Assembly: GCA_002314795.1 (NCBI GenBank) | Contig: DCHI01000078.1 | Span: forward strand, 1 to 64,000 | Source: Bacteroidales bacterium UBA1756 | GTDB taxonomy: Bacteria > Bacteroidota > Bacteroidia > Bacteroidales > WCHB1-69 | Length of the DNA stretch: 64,000 nucleotides | Direction: 5' to 3' | Shown here: positions 30,301-37,618 of the stretch, one piece after another | Position numbering within the stretch: the first letter of the stretch is position 1 | Layout: each line of letters starts with the position of its first letter | Position numbers and translations under genes: made by a program | Notes under the pieces: generated by a model | Databases searched by the model: none | What the model saw: only the letters and a program-made list of their open reading frames with translations | Told to the model about the DNA's origin: nothing

Positions 30301-30830
30301 AGACGATGAGCCGTATTGGCAACGTCTTTGAACCATCTCACATAAAAATAATCGAACTCGTATGGATTGTTCTGACCAGGAAGAACGATGGAGAAATGTC
30401 CGTCATCTTCACAGGGTTGACCAAGTTCCAACCCTTGCGTCGGCGTGTGGGCGCCCGGATAACTGCCGTAGCCGTTACCGTTTTGACAGTAGTGGCTTGT
30501 GTAGGAATCTCCCCACCATCTTTCAGCGTTTCCGAGATCGTAGCGTGACTCAAATTTGAAATCTTCAAAATAGTAAGAAAGAGAATCATTAGGAATGACG
30601 TGTCCATTGTAGAGAACCTTCCACTCGATGGATACTCTATCGGTATCACTCAAATGAAGCGCGTCAAAGCAAGAAGAATTGGGGCTGATGATAACGGTGT
30701 CATACTGGTTCAGCACAATCGGATCCGGCATATTGGCCGGAGTAAGCACCAAACCAGATTGAGCCTTCAAGCCCAAGGTGAGCACGACAAAAAGCACGCT
30801 CAAAACGCAAAAAGATAAAACTTTTTTCAT
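21384..30830 (-). CDS. Giant T9SS surface protein with SprB-like and HYR-like repeats (3148 aa)
   Basis: Intact 9.4-kb reading frame. A signal peptide (MKKVLSFCVLSVLFVVLTLGLKAQ) and an N-terminal region of about 700 residues with Ig/PKD-like segments are followed by SprB-type repeats (LTCFESNNGSFSF.VKEGTAPYSV, VKCYGEANGNAAI...GGTLPYSY). Next come about 16 HYR-like units of 75-90 residues, each ending in a version of Y.V.DSCGN.S..... T..V.DT.AP and holding paired cysteines. Then another pair of SprB repeats, a large unique domain (about 2730-3020) and a T9SS type A C-terminal domain (VYPNPAKEFVQVEL). SprB of Flavobacterium is a gliding adhesin; here adhesion or surface coating is an inference. 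It has its own promoter and terminator. Confidence 0.85.
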   Translation of the reverse strand: MKKVLSFCVLSVLFVVLTLGLKAQSGLVLTPANMPDPIVLNQYDTVIISPNSSCFDALHLSDTDRVSIEWKVLYNGHVIPNDSLSYYFEDFKFESRYDLGNAERWWGDSYTSHYCQNGNGYGSYPGAHTPTQGLELGQPCEDDGHFSIVLPGQNNPYEFDYFYVRWFKDVANTAHRLVYNIKVDGEYQFIFSLAKRCGGTKWDMIYEDNDERYYVGGHQSVVCGILSSDTLRAFIRDTIGDQFTCIAQLPFVLGGVEFWTPTPAGMLDSVVFHGVSSCHISIDSIVYFRLIVQDPQVPTLDTVHSNLLVCDSGMVHFEVLPEGADKVIWYNDANVAVDTNWGIYDLYITSNTSMYAKSYSMEGCISTDSLRIFAEVNPTPNPVVSAIGATERCENSADFFQLRLNPTFDHFTWFHGLDTMSVTNYYYNPIAVPANAGDYSADATNDFTHTVYGPTVTNSCSAHSNTVTLTVYEHPSVILSTFDGVATTSSVVADTFCMTNVNHEATFAISGGLAPYTVTWSNNDAAQVTHSVVDSIATSTFATVPTCATVTYGDRIVSGSDAHGCSMNLGAVVSIEYTLADTDVPHIYMNGTTATTTVAGHDCKYVLPNILVLVDSVGDGCGSISSVVQVPAVGTEIDSTEAPYTMWIYATDDCGHRDSVSVIVTIPTLPLAVTNIEVTATVLCAGDANGAIRVTVAEGTAPYIVTIKSKEVADSTYTQMGTATQNVFDFAGLIKGKWDIKVVDANGCEVNVLDTADVASPNILSLTTSGWTNLTCFESNNGSFSFRVKEGTAPYSVTIVRTLVAVSDTVVMTLNPSVLDTTVNMTNQKAGSYVITVIDAHNCTTNANGTLTQPDQLSLAGAIVLNNVKCYGEANGNAAITGITGGTLPYSYTWKMNDSVVSRDSVTGRILTAGTYTVTITDANLCTADTFYSVTIEQPALPLAVTSLTAPTASNCPHLGTYVYDAKVEGGRTPYKFEWTSNSVSVRTEVADTVADSYTYTESTVSCDTTFYVVFKVTDDSACVATSNVTYRIFDTVAPTLAGALGDTTVYDCPDTVTMPGLVPAAYTTVAALQAAGLTLSDNCTAVDELVVNMSQSFAGMCPTVVVRKYSVTDKCGLTSDTLTHIIYVSDTVKPVFTLPSDTLVCVEAGTCTAITDTATLGSIIVTDNCTAVADITVTYSDVTIPVDSRVDYTLPEVSRTSTHVKDTIYRTWKAEDACGNVAAEQTQTIVVVDTIAPVLNTTLLSDTVVVACDDYFLSYKYNAFLSSYTSTDNCAIDTLYHTRLDSVPGCNASVYTETWAFFTYDIYGNVASDTAWFQVIDTVAPYIVTRPVYTEVEVDTADVAAEYAAWLAQVTFDDACSVAVIDTIMTDTIRGCGRTAKYVTTWVFEDGCGNTAFYLDTFYLVDHISPIIDTLTRPIDQVVECDGAGNKTQFLNWLYGVRAYDGQNRDTVTMSYYYFETSSSAIYYPFDTAYVIPSKPDYYKGYQSTTDCEGSYFILWEAKDACGNTETTRENFKIVDHAAPVVDVTPTDQEFPCGDEAAISAAMTLWQNSLVAHDVCKNSYSVVVDTIATTHPCSTVSSARTYTVRWTVSDTCGNSVIKTANFRIYDSVVPHIITAVGTDTLQNDSIKLDAATCQPSVSLPAEGSYTMSQLKADPKYGHITGWDDCSMDDNSRVWILHDGTLPSDDCHDYYRLSYTFLDYCGNDTTLYQTVVVYDEDAPTFANDMTDTIYQGAYSECVLPAVTPFASVTEMNAHHSNPTIADCHLSNTTVSLVHSDTTGTTCPYVVTRYYKLNDGCDNLDTIKHTITILDTTSPVVSPIALYDTIYMNSTCGILTADTNAIYTSIIAKTYVGLTINDCSDVTVSVFTPGSLSSLSCDRTLTRTYRATDASGNHTDFTHTLTVLDTIAPTVNVSDLKGDTVYLNATCGYTVPNVHFSTVRALNDWEGADVVTDCNVGESSVVTMYDSIVDALACSFGIHYKYTVADSCGNMSDTIRLTITVLDTLAPVVTVDTATVYDTLYYTIACEIPGVPFWTTPQDAIDHGVVMNDCNADWSNPANIRRLSLADTTRDNCTSFVVVRYQVKDKCSDHWSDTIFQRVVVLDTVAPVVSTTVKDSVIDMDESSSNCLGVAIPYFTTVGQVKAYDSAFSVVDCNVGDNTPVTLVSDDTAAVSCSRTVVRTYSIADSCGLVSNYFTHTIYINDVTAPAITTVMTPQQVYMDGSCNFAYTVYTHVTDLPSTMLAGITDCNLKDTLTCTIDTLEIGGADCSKAKTVYLTYTVYDSCAHTSTFNDTVYVADTIAPLVVGTLDTVTLYLDNICGYTIDPSLTYASVDELPTRITVTDCKLKKDLTVSAIDTVSGFCPMMIHRTYSVKDSCGHTSTFNQFFFVTDTLKPYVADNILNDTTIYVDEFGVYTANAPYTTATQLNANGASVTDCKLVDAIHSVTADTTIDKIACSSFITRKYTVVDSCGNVSDTITHKIVIKDTIAPTVINFDYLDTVPAVRNLSCQFFVPDFSDTVADHFSDNWVSAYKLYTQAPVAGTEIINDTEVEIIFTDSCNNVDTIHIVVTVEDSIKISSLTAVDLTCYQSGDGSITVFVTGGQSPFTYDNGSTPVPSVFSTYTFTSLDADFYTVTVVDTFGCSVSDTITVGEPDELILTNTVTLDGTCTAGLIALDLSATGGTTDYTFVSKLWMLPDSISQILDSTASSILDTVAVEVGDYRVITTVTDAHNCSATDTSAVKSVYPSYSFSDVDRVCFSVASVSGYYWQITPDRSKTIPASEFTVSDSIYHFSENIPTSHGCDSIYNLYLNVEDNPFLKVRRFSERSDWSKVQEQTIMDTFNTASTNVGWEIFIDRNCTGCDPNIGVSIEYELYRYNDVTENYELMSNVTDYFEPYYRTFFDNFSLPNTVSNNSYVSIPDLYTPHGAGHDWDYDYLNLCWAAPDYNEAQLPPGHEHTGSGDFYADARANTILINRFGSPLYDGEGDYKIVATLHKRNHLNPSGNYTWNLALNVPVGGNSSVIEKEYNSIDIYFHVDASATPSPMPSTDPINGTVVFADDAEIVPQATVYPNPAKEFVQVELQGFEGETKVMLSSPNGAVLQTINLDVLDTQSTPIVKISTADYAQGVYLITARSKDALVTKRVVIIK

Positions 30831-30929
30831 AATTTAGAAATTTATTTTTATATTACTTATTTCCAATATATTTATTTTCAATTAGTTACAGTTTTATTCA
30901 TTAGACAAAGTTGTCTTTTTCCAATTCTG

Positions 30930-30937
30930 CAAAAATA
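30930..30937 (-). promoter_or_regulatory. -7 box (TATTTTTG) of the giant surface protein
   Basis: TATTTTTGCAGA on the minus strand, about 100 bp before the ATG. The remaining spacer (30938-31120) shows only A+T-rich sequence and no gene that I can support. Confidence 0.5.
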
Positions 30938-31120
30938 CAATATTTTTTTTACCAATCAACATTTTTGATTTCTTCACCCATATTTTTTGATACTTCTAAA
31001 AAAAATAAAAGACCACATCCATTCGTTTCGTGCTCAAAATGAGGAGAAAAGAGTTTTTTCTTCTCTAATTTCTTATGATAATTAACAAATAAAAGTGAAA
31101 AAAAAGTATGTTCTAACTTT

Positions 31121-31936
31121 CTACAAAGTTGTAAGGAACATATACACACAGGCAGGAGGAGTAGCTAACAAAACCGAATCAAATCGGTCAAGAATTCCCC
31201 CGTGCCCAGGAAGGATATTTCCTGAATCCTTCACTCCACAAGCCCTTTTGCACATTGATTCCACGAGGTCACCTAACGTGCCAAACACAATAACAACCAA
31301 TGCGAAGCCCATCCAAGTAATCGAAGTCCAACGCTCAAGAACTCCAAAATAACCGATATGAGGGAATGCCAATGCTGCCACCATTGTCAGAACCAATGCG
31401 ATGACAAAACCTTCAACCGACTTTTTAGGGGAGATTCGTTCACACAATTTATGCTTTCCGAAAAGCGAGCCGGCACAATAGGCCAACGTGTCATCAAGCC
31501 AAATCAAAATGTAAAGTGCCAGCACCATCGCTGGAGCAAAAGAGACCACAAGACACATCAACGTCAACGGAACCGCAATCCAAAAGAATGGAAGTGCTGA
31601 CACCGAAGCATTCATTATCGCATTATCGGAAGAATGATCACGGAACAATTCTACAATGGAAATGAGCACGAAGAACAGAACTGCTATTCCAATAGAAACG
31701 ATAACATTCAAAAAAGAAAACGCCACAGCAGCTGTAACCAAAAGTATTGGAAGGATTTTCTGTGCACGTATCGTTTCCTTCGTCACCATTCTCGTCCATT
31801 CCCAGGTTCCAATGGCCGCAACCAACGACATAAGAATAACAAAAGGTAGCGTCGTATGACTGCACAAAAGAATGCTGCCAACAATTACTCCTACATAAAA
31901 TATACCCGTAACTGTCCTTAATATGAGATTTTTCAT
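31121..31936 (-). CDS. cdsA: Phosphatidate cytidylyltransferase CdsA
   Basis: 271 residues with about seven hydrophobic membrane segments and the CTP-transferase signature near the C terminus (GDLVESMCKRACGVKDSG, then LPGHGGILDRFDS). It makes CDP-diacylglycerol from phosphatidate and CTP in the inner membrane. It is the last gene of rsfS-ftsH-LUD-cdsA, an order I know from other Bacteroidales. Confidence 0.94.
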   Translation of the reverse strand: MKNLILRTVTGIFYVGVIVGSILLCSHTTLPFVILMSLVAAIGTWEWTRMVTKETIRAQKILPILLVTAAVAFSFLNVIVSIGIAVLFFVLISIVELFRDHSSDNAIMNASVSALPFFWIAVPLTLMCLVVSFAPAMVLALYILIWLDDTLAYCAGSLFGKHKLCERISPKKSVEGFVIALVLTMVAALAFPHIGYFGVLERWTSITWMGFALVVIVFGTLGDLVESMCKRACGVKDSGNILPGHGGILDRFDSVLLATPPACVYMFLTTL

Positions 31937-31977
31937 AAAAGATACATTATTATATATACAATAAAATAATTTTAATG

Positions 31978-32682
31978 TTATTTTTCTTCTATGAGAATCA
32001 AAGTCACTCTGGGATTAGCTATCGTGCCTTCCTCATCATTTTCCAAAACTGATGGAGAAATCAAATCCATCAGATTGAATTTCAAGTCATTTTCCTCGGG
32101 GCGATTATCCACTTTGACTGTCGTAGCCATACAATCCATTAAGACTTTCAAATCGGGGACAATGTTCGTACTACTGGATAGTACAATAATATTTTTTGCC
32201 AAACCCAAAATTGAAGGATATACAATATTTGTTGAACGTTGGGTAAAAACCAGATGTCCGGAACGGCCGACCAGATGCTCGGCATAGACAATAAGAGCAT
32301 CAGCAGATTGGCCATCCGGAAGAGATTCTACAAAATCAATGTTGAAACTTTTTAATATCTTGGACAGATGGGGAGACACATTCAAAACACGTGTCCATTG
32401 ACCGACCTCAATGGTATATCTTACGTACCCATATATATCAGACAATCGTTGAACAACATAGGACTGGTCAGACATTCTGCCTTTATCAATCTCAAATATT
32501 CGCAAAGTTCCACCGGCACTTTCAAATTCTTTTTTGAAATTTCCCAATGGCTCTTCTAATGGTATCTGACATCCCTTGTCGATTGATGGAGGAAATATCG
32601 TATTGCTTTTCGTGGATAATGCCGTACGAATGCGATTACAGATATCGTTCCTGCATTGATTGTTTTTAATATCTATAGACAT
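31978..32682 (-). CDS. LUD-domain (LutC-like) protein
   Basis: 234 residues. It shows the LUD fold features of LutC/YkgG proteins: a helical N terminus, then ALIVYAEHLVGRSGHLVFTQ and a C-terminal NIIVLSSSTNIVPDL. LutABC oxidises lactate, but here there are no lutA/lutB genes; the gene is wedged between ftsH (24-bp gap) and cdsA (41-bp gap). In Bacteroidales this placement recurs, so a lactate role should not be assumed. Confidence 0.75.
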   Translation of the reverse strand: MSIDIKNNQCRNDICNRIRTALSTKSNTIFPPSIDKGCQIPLEEPLGNFKKEFESAGGTLRIFEIDKGRMSDQSYVVQRLSDIYGYVRYTIEVGQWTRVLNVSPHLSKILKSFNIDFVESLPDGQSADALIVYAEHLVGRSGHLVFTQRSTNIVYPSILGLAKNIIVLSSSTNIVPDLKVLMDCMATTVKVDNRPEENDLKFNLMDLISPSVLENDEEGTIANPRVTLILIEEK

Positions 32683-32706
32683 ACTTTATCATTTAATGCC
32701 TTCGCG

Positions 32707-34713
32707 CTATTGCAAATCATTTTCCTGAGAGGGGGCACTTTCAAACTTGCGCTCGCCATAAATCTTTTCAAGGTCTTCGGCATAAAGCACTTCCCTTTCG
32801 ACAAGCCAATTGGCCAATGTTACAAGATTTTCCCGATTATCCAACAATATTTGTTTCGCCCGTTTGATTGCCGAATCCGTGAGCTCTCTCACCTCATTAT
32901 CAATCTCTTCCGCAGTTTTCTCACTATAGGGACGATTGAAAGAATAGTCACTTTGTCCGGTTGAATCATAATAGCTAACGTTGCCAATCTTATTACTGAA
33001 ACCATAGACTGCAACCATAGCGTATGCCTGTTTCGTGGCCCGTTCCAAATCATTCTGGGCTCCCGTTCCGGCCTTCATTTCGCCAAAAACGACTTCTTCA
33101 GCCGCACGCCCGCCGAGCAGCACACACAACTCATCATACAACTGCTCACGGGTCGTAATGTGTCTTTCTTCCGGGAGATACCAAGCAGCTCCCAAGGCAA
33201 CACCACGCGGAACAATGGTGACTTTTTGCAGAGGAGAAGCATTCTTCAGCAACCAACTAACCGTAGCGTGGCCAGACTCGTGAACTGCGATAGAACGTTT
33301 TTCTTCCGGAGAAATGATGCTGGTACGACGTTCCAAACCGCCAATGATTCTATCAATTGCAGAATGAAAATCTTCTTTTTGAATCATTTTTTTGGAATGA
33401 CGAGCCGCAATCAGAGCTGCTTCGTTACATACATTGGCGATGTCAGCTCCTGAAAAACCCGACGTCAGTTTGGCAAAATATTCCAAATCCACATCCGTAT
33501 CTATTTTCAATTTTCTGACGTGTACGCCAAAAATGTCTTTCCGTTCAGGGAGACTTGGGAGTTCCACGTGGATTTGACGATCGAAACGCCCGGCACGAAG
33601 GAGAGCGCGGTCAAGGACATCGGCACGGTTGGTGGCTGCCAAAATGATGACTCCCGTATTGGAAGAGAAGCCATCCATCTCCGTCAGCAGCTGATTCAAT
33701 GTGCTTTCCCGTTCATCGTTGCTGCCACTAATCGCATTACGCCCGCGGGCACGTCCAACCGCATCTATCTCATCGATGAAAATTATGCAGGGAGCTTTTT
33801 CCTTTGCCGTCTTGAACAAATCACGAACTCGCGATGCTCCGACGCCAACAAACATTTCCACAAAATCAGAACCTGACAAAGAGAAGAAAGGAACTTTTGC
33901 TTCGCCGGCGACAGCACGAGCCAGTAAGGTTTTACCCGTACCTGGAGGACCGACGAGCAAAACGCCCTTGGGAATACGGCCACCCAATTCGGTATATTTT
34001 TTCGGATTCTTCAAAAAGTCAACCACCTCTTCAACTTCCTCCTTGGCGCCTTCCAAGCCGGCAACATCTTTAAATGATATGTTCAAATTCGATTTTTCAT
34101 CAAACAGTTGGGCTTTCGATTTTCCGATGTTGAACATTCCCCCACCGGCACCTCCGCGCATAGAACGAAACGGGAGATAGAACAACAAAAGGATAAAGAT
34201 GAACGGGAGCAACCAAAGGAGTATTTCTCCCCCCCAATTCTTAGAATTGTCCTGCGTGATAGGGAACGCATACTGCTGACGCAGATTTTTGGCATCCGCT
34301 GCCGATAGATTGGTGTCGGATGCGATCAAAGAAGCCACCTCCTCGTCTATCATCCGGTTCAAGTCGTCATTGAAGGCCTTGTAATCATTCTGTGCAATAA
34401 AATATTGAGGGCCTTTCAGATTATCCTTGACTTCTTTGTAACGTTCCTTTGTCTCAACACTTTTTCCTTTCAAGAAAACGTTCACGTGTTCGTCACTTTT
34501 CACAAAAACAACCTTCTCCACATCTTTGCCAAGAACCATCTCTTGGAATTGAAGATTATTTATTTCCGTAGGAGCAGATGCACCATCAAAATTAAAAAAA
34601 TAAGCGGCAAGCAAAACGCAGCCCAATATCAGGTACAACCAGGATAGATTGAACTTAACTTTTCCTGATTTGCTTCCTTTATTCTTTAAACTATTCTTGT
34701 CTTCTTTCGGCAT
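32707..34713 (-). CDS. ftsH: ATP-dependent zinc metalloprotease FtsH
   Basis: 668 residues. Two transmembrane helices (about 23-43 and 165-185) flank the periplasmic domain. The AAA module has Walker A GPPGTGKT, Walker [13 protein letters not shown], the pore motif [13 protein letters not shown] and second region of homology ([20 protein letters not shown]). The protease site is HESGH, with the third zinc ligand in the [13 protein letters not shown] region. It degrades misfolded and regulatory proteins at the inner membrane. It starts 3 bp after rsfS stops. Confidence 0.97.
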   Translation of the reverse strand: MPKEDKNSLKNKGSKSGKVKFNLSWLYLILGCVLLAAYFFNFDGASAPTEINNLQFQEMVLGKDVEKVVFVKSDEHVNVFLKGKSVETKERYKEVKDNLKGPQYFIAQNDYKAFNDDLNRMIDEEVASLIASDTNLSAADAKNLRQQYAFPITQDNSKNWGGEILLWLLPFIFILLLFYLPFRSMRGGAGGGMFNIGKSKAQLFDEKSNLNISFKDVAGLEGAKEEVEEVVDFLKNPKKYTELGGRIPKGVLLVGPPGTGKTLLARAVAGEAKVPFFSLSGSDFVEMFVGVGASRVRDLFKTAKEKAPCIIFIDEIDAVGRARGRNAISGSNDERESTLNQLLTEMDGFSSNTGVIILAATNRADVLDRALLRAGRFDRQIHVELPSLPERKDIFGVHVRKLKIDTDVDLEYFAKLTSGFSGADIANVCNEAALIAARHSKKMIQKEDFHSAIDRIIGGLERRTSIISPEEKRSIAVHESGHATVSWLLKNASPLQKVTIVPRGVALGAAWYLPEERHITTREQLYDELCVLLGGRAAEEVVFGEMKAGTGAQNDLERATKQAYAMVAVYGFSNKIGNVSYYDSTGQSDYSFNRPYSEKTAEEIDNEVRELTDSAIKRAKQILLDNRENLVTLANWLVEREVLYAEDLEKIYGERKFESAPSQENDLQ

Positions 34714-34716
34714 AAA

Positions 34717-35097
34717 CTACAAATGTTTAATATCAGCATCGTTCCACAACGTTTCAAGTTGATAAAATGTTCGTGCTTCCGGTTGGAAAATGTGAACGAT
34801 TGTATCAAAATAATCCAGAAGCACCCACTCGCCATTGGAAATTCCTTCCACGAAAGTAGGTCTCACGCCCGCTTCACGCTTGGTGACTTCCTGAACATAT
34901 TCGCACAAGGTTTCCACGTGGGTGCGGGATGTTCCTGTAACCACGATGAACTTGTCAAAATAAACGTGATGAATCTGTGTCAAATCAATTATTGCAATAT
35001 CCACACCACTTTTTTCCAAAAGTGCCTGTACAATCAATTCACTAATATCTCCAGTAAAGAGGTTTGTTTTCTTCGTTGCAACCTTTCTTTTTGCCAT
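34717..35097 (-). CDS. rsfS: Ribosomal silencing factor RsfS
   Basis: 126 residues. RsfS/Iojap features: DIAIIDLTQIHHVYFDKFIVVTGTS, then TFVEGISNGEWVLLDYFDTIVHIF and FYQLETLWNDA. It binds uL14 on the 50S subunit and blocks subunit joining under starvation. First gene of the rsfS-ftsH-LUD-cdsA operon, with TACCTTTG 27 bp upstream. Confidence 0.95.
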   Translation of the reverse strand: MAKRKVATKKTNLFTGDISELIVQALLEKSGVDIAIIDLTQIHHVYFDKFIVVTGTSRTHVETLCEYVQEVTKREAGVRPTFVEGISNGEWVLLDYFDTIVHIFQPEARTFYQLETLWNDADIKHL

Positions 35098-35123
35098 TTA
35101 TTTTCATTTAAAAATTAAGGGTG

Positions 35124-35131
35124 CAAAGGTA
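35124..35131 (-). promoter_or_regulatory. -7 box (TACCTTTG) of rsfS-ftsH-LUD-cdsA
   Basis: TACCTTTGCACCC on the minus strand, 27 bp before the rsfS ATG. Confidence 0.55.
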
Positions 35132-35143
35132 CGATTTTTATTT

Positions 35144-35179
35144 AGTTTGTAAGGTTTGTAAAGTTGATAAAGTTCATAA
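35144..35179 (+). repeat. 9-bp tandem repeat array (AGTTTGTAA type), locus 2
   Basis: Units AGTTTGTAA, GGTTTGTAA, AGTTGATAA, AGTTCATAA in direct succession in the divergent spacer between rsfS and the secreted protease, upstream of the rsfS promoter. Same family as at 2941 and 51864. Confidence 0.8.
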
Positions 35180-35257
35180 AGTTTTGGAGAAATGATTGGG
35201 AAAATTTGGATTCTCAATTCCTTGAATGAGCTTCAAAGCAAGAAAGCAAAAAAATAA

Positions 35258-35287
35258 TTGGCCATATTAGAAAATCGTGTAAATTTG
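35258..35287 (+). promoter_or_regulatory. Bacteroidota-type promoter of the trypsin-like protease
   Basis: TTG at 35258-35260, 19-nt spacer, TAAATTTG at 35280-35287. Leader of about 50 nt before ATG 35344. Confidence 0.6.
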
Positions 35288-35343
35288 CACCCCGTTATTA
35301 AAAGAATAAAAACACATCTAAATATCATCTTAATTTATTAAAA

Positions 35344-37002
35344 ATGAAGCATTTATTACAATCTTTCATTGTCGTAGCTCTTTGCTTTTGCAGTTACGCA
35401 GCTATGGCACAAATGAGTTATGGGGGAGAACCCTTCTCTTTCAAAAACACAATTTCTCAAGTTGTTCCGACTGAGCAAATTGAAGCATTGGACGTTGAAG
35501 CTCTTTTAGCTGAAGACGAAACCATCGAAGGCAAAAGTCACCCGCTTCGTATCGGTGTCACAAAGGACGTCAATCTCACCATCAACAACTCCGGTCGTAT
35601 CGACATTTTGCCAAACGGTGACCGCGTTTGGCGTATTGCTTTCCATATGGATCAAGCCACGTTCACGTCTATGAATTTCTCCACGTTCAATATTCCTGAC
35701 GGAGCCGAATTGTTTTTATACACTCCTGACAGAGAGTATGTTATCGGAAAATTCACCAACAAGAACATTATGGAAGATGGTACTTTCTATCCGCAGGAAC
35801 TTCCTGGCGAAGATGTTGTTGTTGAATACTACGAGCCCGTTAATGCGGCCTTCCGCGGCAATCTCGTCATCAACCAGATTTCTCAAGGTTACCGTGATTT
35901 CTTCCACGTAAAAGACGTTGAAGGAGGAATTGGCACAGCAGAAGGCAACTGTCACCCGAACGCCATCTGCAAAGATGCACAATGGCACGCACAAATCAAT
36001 TCCGTTGCTTGCTACACGATGACATCTGGCGGATCCGTTGGCATTTGTACTGGCGCTATGATTAATAACACTGCACGCAACGGCAAACAGTATTTTCTGT
36101 CTGCTAATCACTGCTACACCAGCGGAGCCACCTACAAATTTTATTTCAAATATCAAGCTACTACCTGCACTGGAACCAATGGTTCTATTTTAAAAACCGC
36201 CACCGGTGCTACCGTAAAGGCAAGAGCAGAGACATCCGAAAGTGCTATTTATAACAGTTCTGACTTTATGCTGCTGGAAATCACCGGAACCATCAATCCT
36301 GCCTACGACGTTTACTTTGCAGGATGGGACTGTACCACAACGGTTCCGTCCAACGCAAGCTCCTGCGGCGCCATTCACCATCCAGGCGGTGATATCAAGA
36401 AATTCAGCACCCCTACACAGATTAAAAACGGAAGCCAAATGTACTCCAACACAGGAAACTACTGGGGGACCGTATGGGGAAGCAACGGCACAACCGAAGG
36501 TGGTTCATCTGGTTCACCCTTGTTCAACAGTAGCAAACGGATCGTTGGGCAATTGCAAGGTGGTTCAAGTGCTTGCGACTGCACCGGCAGCAACTGTCCT
36601 GATTTCTACGGCAAACTCTCCTACTCTTGGACAAACAACAACAATAGCAGCAACAGCAAAAAACTGAAACCGTGGTTGGATCCGAACAACACCGGTGCTA
36701 CTACGCTTGATGGCCAATGGATGACGGGAGCCCCGAGTGCCTTACTTGAACAGGAAGAAGTTTCACAGCTCAACGTTTTCCCGAACCCATCCGAAGGAAT
36801 GTTCACCATTCAAGGAACGTTCAGTGGCAACGATGGTATCTGCAATGTTTACAATCTGATGGGCGAACTTGTTTCTTCCAAGAAAATGACGTTGAACCCA
36901 GAAATGACCTTAAATCTCAGTCATCTCAATTCAGGTATGTACCTCATCGAAATTAGCGACAACGAACAGATTTTCCGCTCAAAAGTACTTATCAACAAAT
37001 AA
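35344..37002 (+). CDS. Secreted trypsin-like (lysyl endopeptidase-like) serine protease with T9SS domain
   Basis: 552 residues. Signal peptide (ends AAMAQ), a propeptide-like beta domain (FNIPDGAELFLYTPDREYVIG), then an S1-family domain with catalytic His in FLSANHCY, Asp in NSSDFMLLEI and Ser in TEGGSSGSPLFNSS. The many cysteines and the sequence GAIHHPGGDIKKFS are typical of Achromobacter lysyl endopeptidase relatives. A T9SS type A domain (VFPNPSEGMFTIQG onward) closes the protein. Exact cleavage specificity cannot be read. The WbqC-family gene starts 4 bp later. Confidence 0.88.
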   Translation: MKHLLQSFIVVALCFCSYAAMAQMSYGGEPFSFKNTISQVVPTEQIEALDVEALLAEDETIEGKSHPLRIGVTKDVNLTINNSGRIDILPNGDRVWRIAFHMDQATFTSMNFSTFNIPDGAELFLYTPDREYVIGKFTNKNIMEDGTFYPQELPGEDVVVEYYEPVNAAFRGNLVINQISQGYRDFFHVKDVEGGIGTAEGNCHPNAICKDAQWHAQINSVACYTMTSGGSVGICTGAMINNTARNGKQYFLSANHCYTSGATYKFYFKYQATTCTGTNGSILKTATGATVKARAETSESAIYNSSDFMLLEITGTINPAYDVYFAGWDCTTTVPSNASSCGAIHHPGGDIKKFSTPTQIKNGSQMYSNTGNYWGTVWGSNGTTEGGSSGSPLFNSSKRIVGQLQGGSSACDCTGSNCPDFYGKLSYSWTNNNNSSNSKKLKPWLDPNNTGATTLDGQWMTGAPSALLEQEEVSQLNVFPNPSEGMFTIQGTFSGNDGICNVYNLMGELVSSKKMTLNPEMTLNLSHLNSGMYLIEISDNEQIFRSKVLINK

Positions 37003-37006
37003 AATA

Positions 37007-37618
37007 ATGGAGAATATCGTCCTTTCAACGGCGTATCTCCCCAACATAGAATACTTCGCTTTTATTGCTAAAAGCGAAGTATTTTTTATTGAGGATGCCG
37101 AAACTTTCCAAAAGCAATCGTTCCGAAACCGCACGAACATTATGACGGCGGGCGGGGTTCAAATGCTCATTCTGCCTACTCGCCACGAAACGCAACGAGA
37201 GTGCATTCGAGATGTTCGCATCGACTACAAATGTCCGTGGCAACAGAAGCACTGGCGGGCCATTGAATCTGCCTACAGCGGTACCCCTTACTTCCTCTAT
37301 TTCAAGGATTTCATCTATCCTTTTTTTGAAAAAAAATATGAATTTCTTTTTGACTACAATCTGGCATTAACGGAAGTCCTTTTGAATCTTTTTAAAATAA
37401 AAAAGGCCCCCGAATTTACGGGGACCTACGCAAAAGAGTATTACGAAAAATTAGATTTGCGGAACAAGATTCATCCAAAATGCAGTTCTCTGCTTCCAGA
37501 AAAAAGATACCATCAGGTTTTTGACGACCGACATCCTTTCGTCGGGAACCTTTCCATCATTGACCTGTTATTCAACGCGGGACCCGACCAGAAGTACCTT
37601 CTTAATCTGCATTCGTAG
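37007..37618 (+). CDS. WbqC-like family protein
   Basis: 203 residues. WbqC family signature: LSTAYLPNIEYFAFIAKSE near the N terminus, then QKQSFRNRTNIMTAGGVQML and PWQQKHWRAIESAYSGTPYFLYF. Some relatives lie in O-antigen gene clusters, but the reaction is not established. It follows the secreted protease by 4 bp and its last 17 bp overlap the 3' end of the convergent ftsZ gene. Confidence 0.85.
   Translation: MENIVLSTAYLPNIEYFAFIAKSEVFFIEDAETFQKQSFRNRTNIMTAGGVQMLILPTRHETQRECIRDVRIDYKCPWQQKHWRAIESAYSGTPYFLYFKDFIYPFFEKKYEFLFDYNLALTEVLLNLFKIKKAPEFTGTYAKEYYEKLDLRNKIHPKCSSLLPEKRYHQVFDDRHPFVGNLSIIDLLFNAGPDQKYLLNLHS

Noticed and set aside
21384..30830. Insertion sequence or prophage tail gene
   Set aside because: Signal peptide, SprB and HYR-like repeats and T9SS domain identify a chromosomal surface protein; no phage or transposase gene is near.
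32707..34713. Antisense frames opposite ftsH (33035-34308) as small genes
   Set aside because: Several short mirror frames with no conserved features or start signals.
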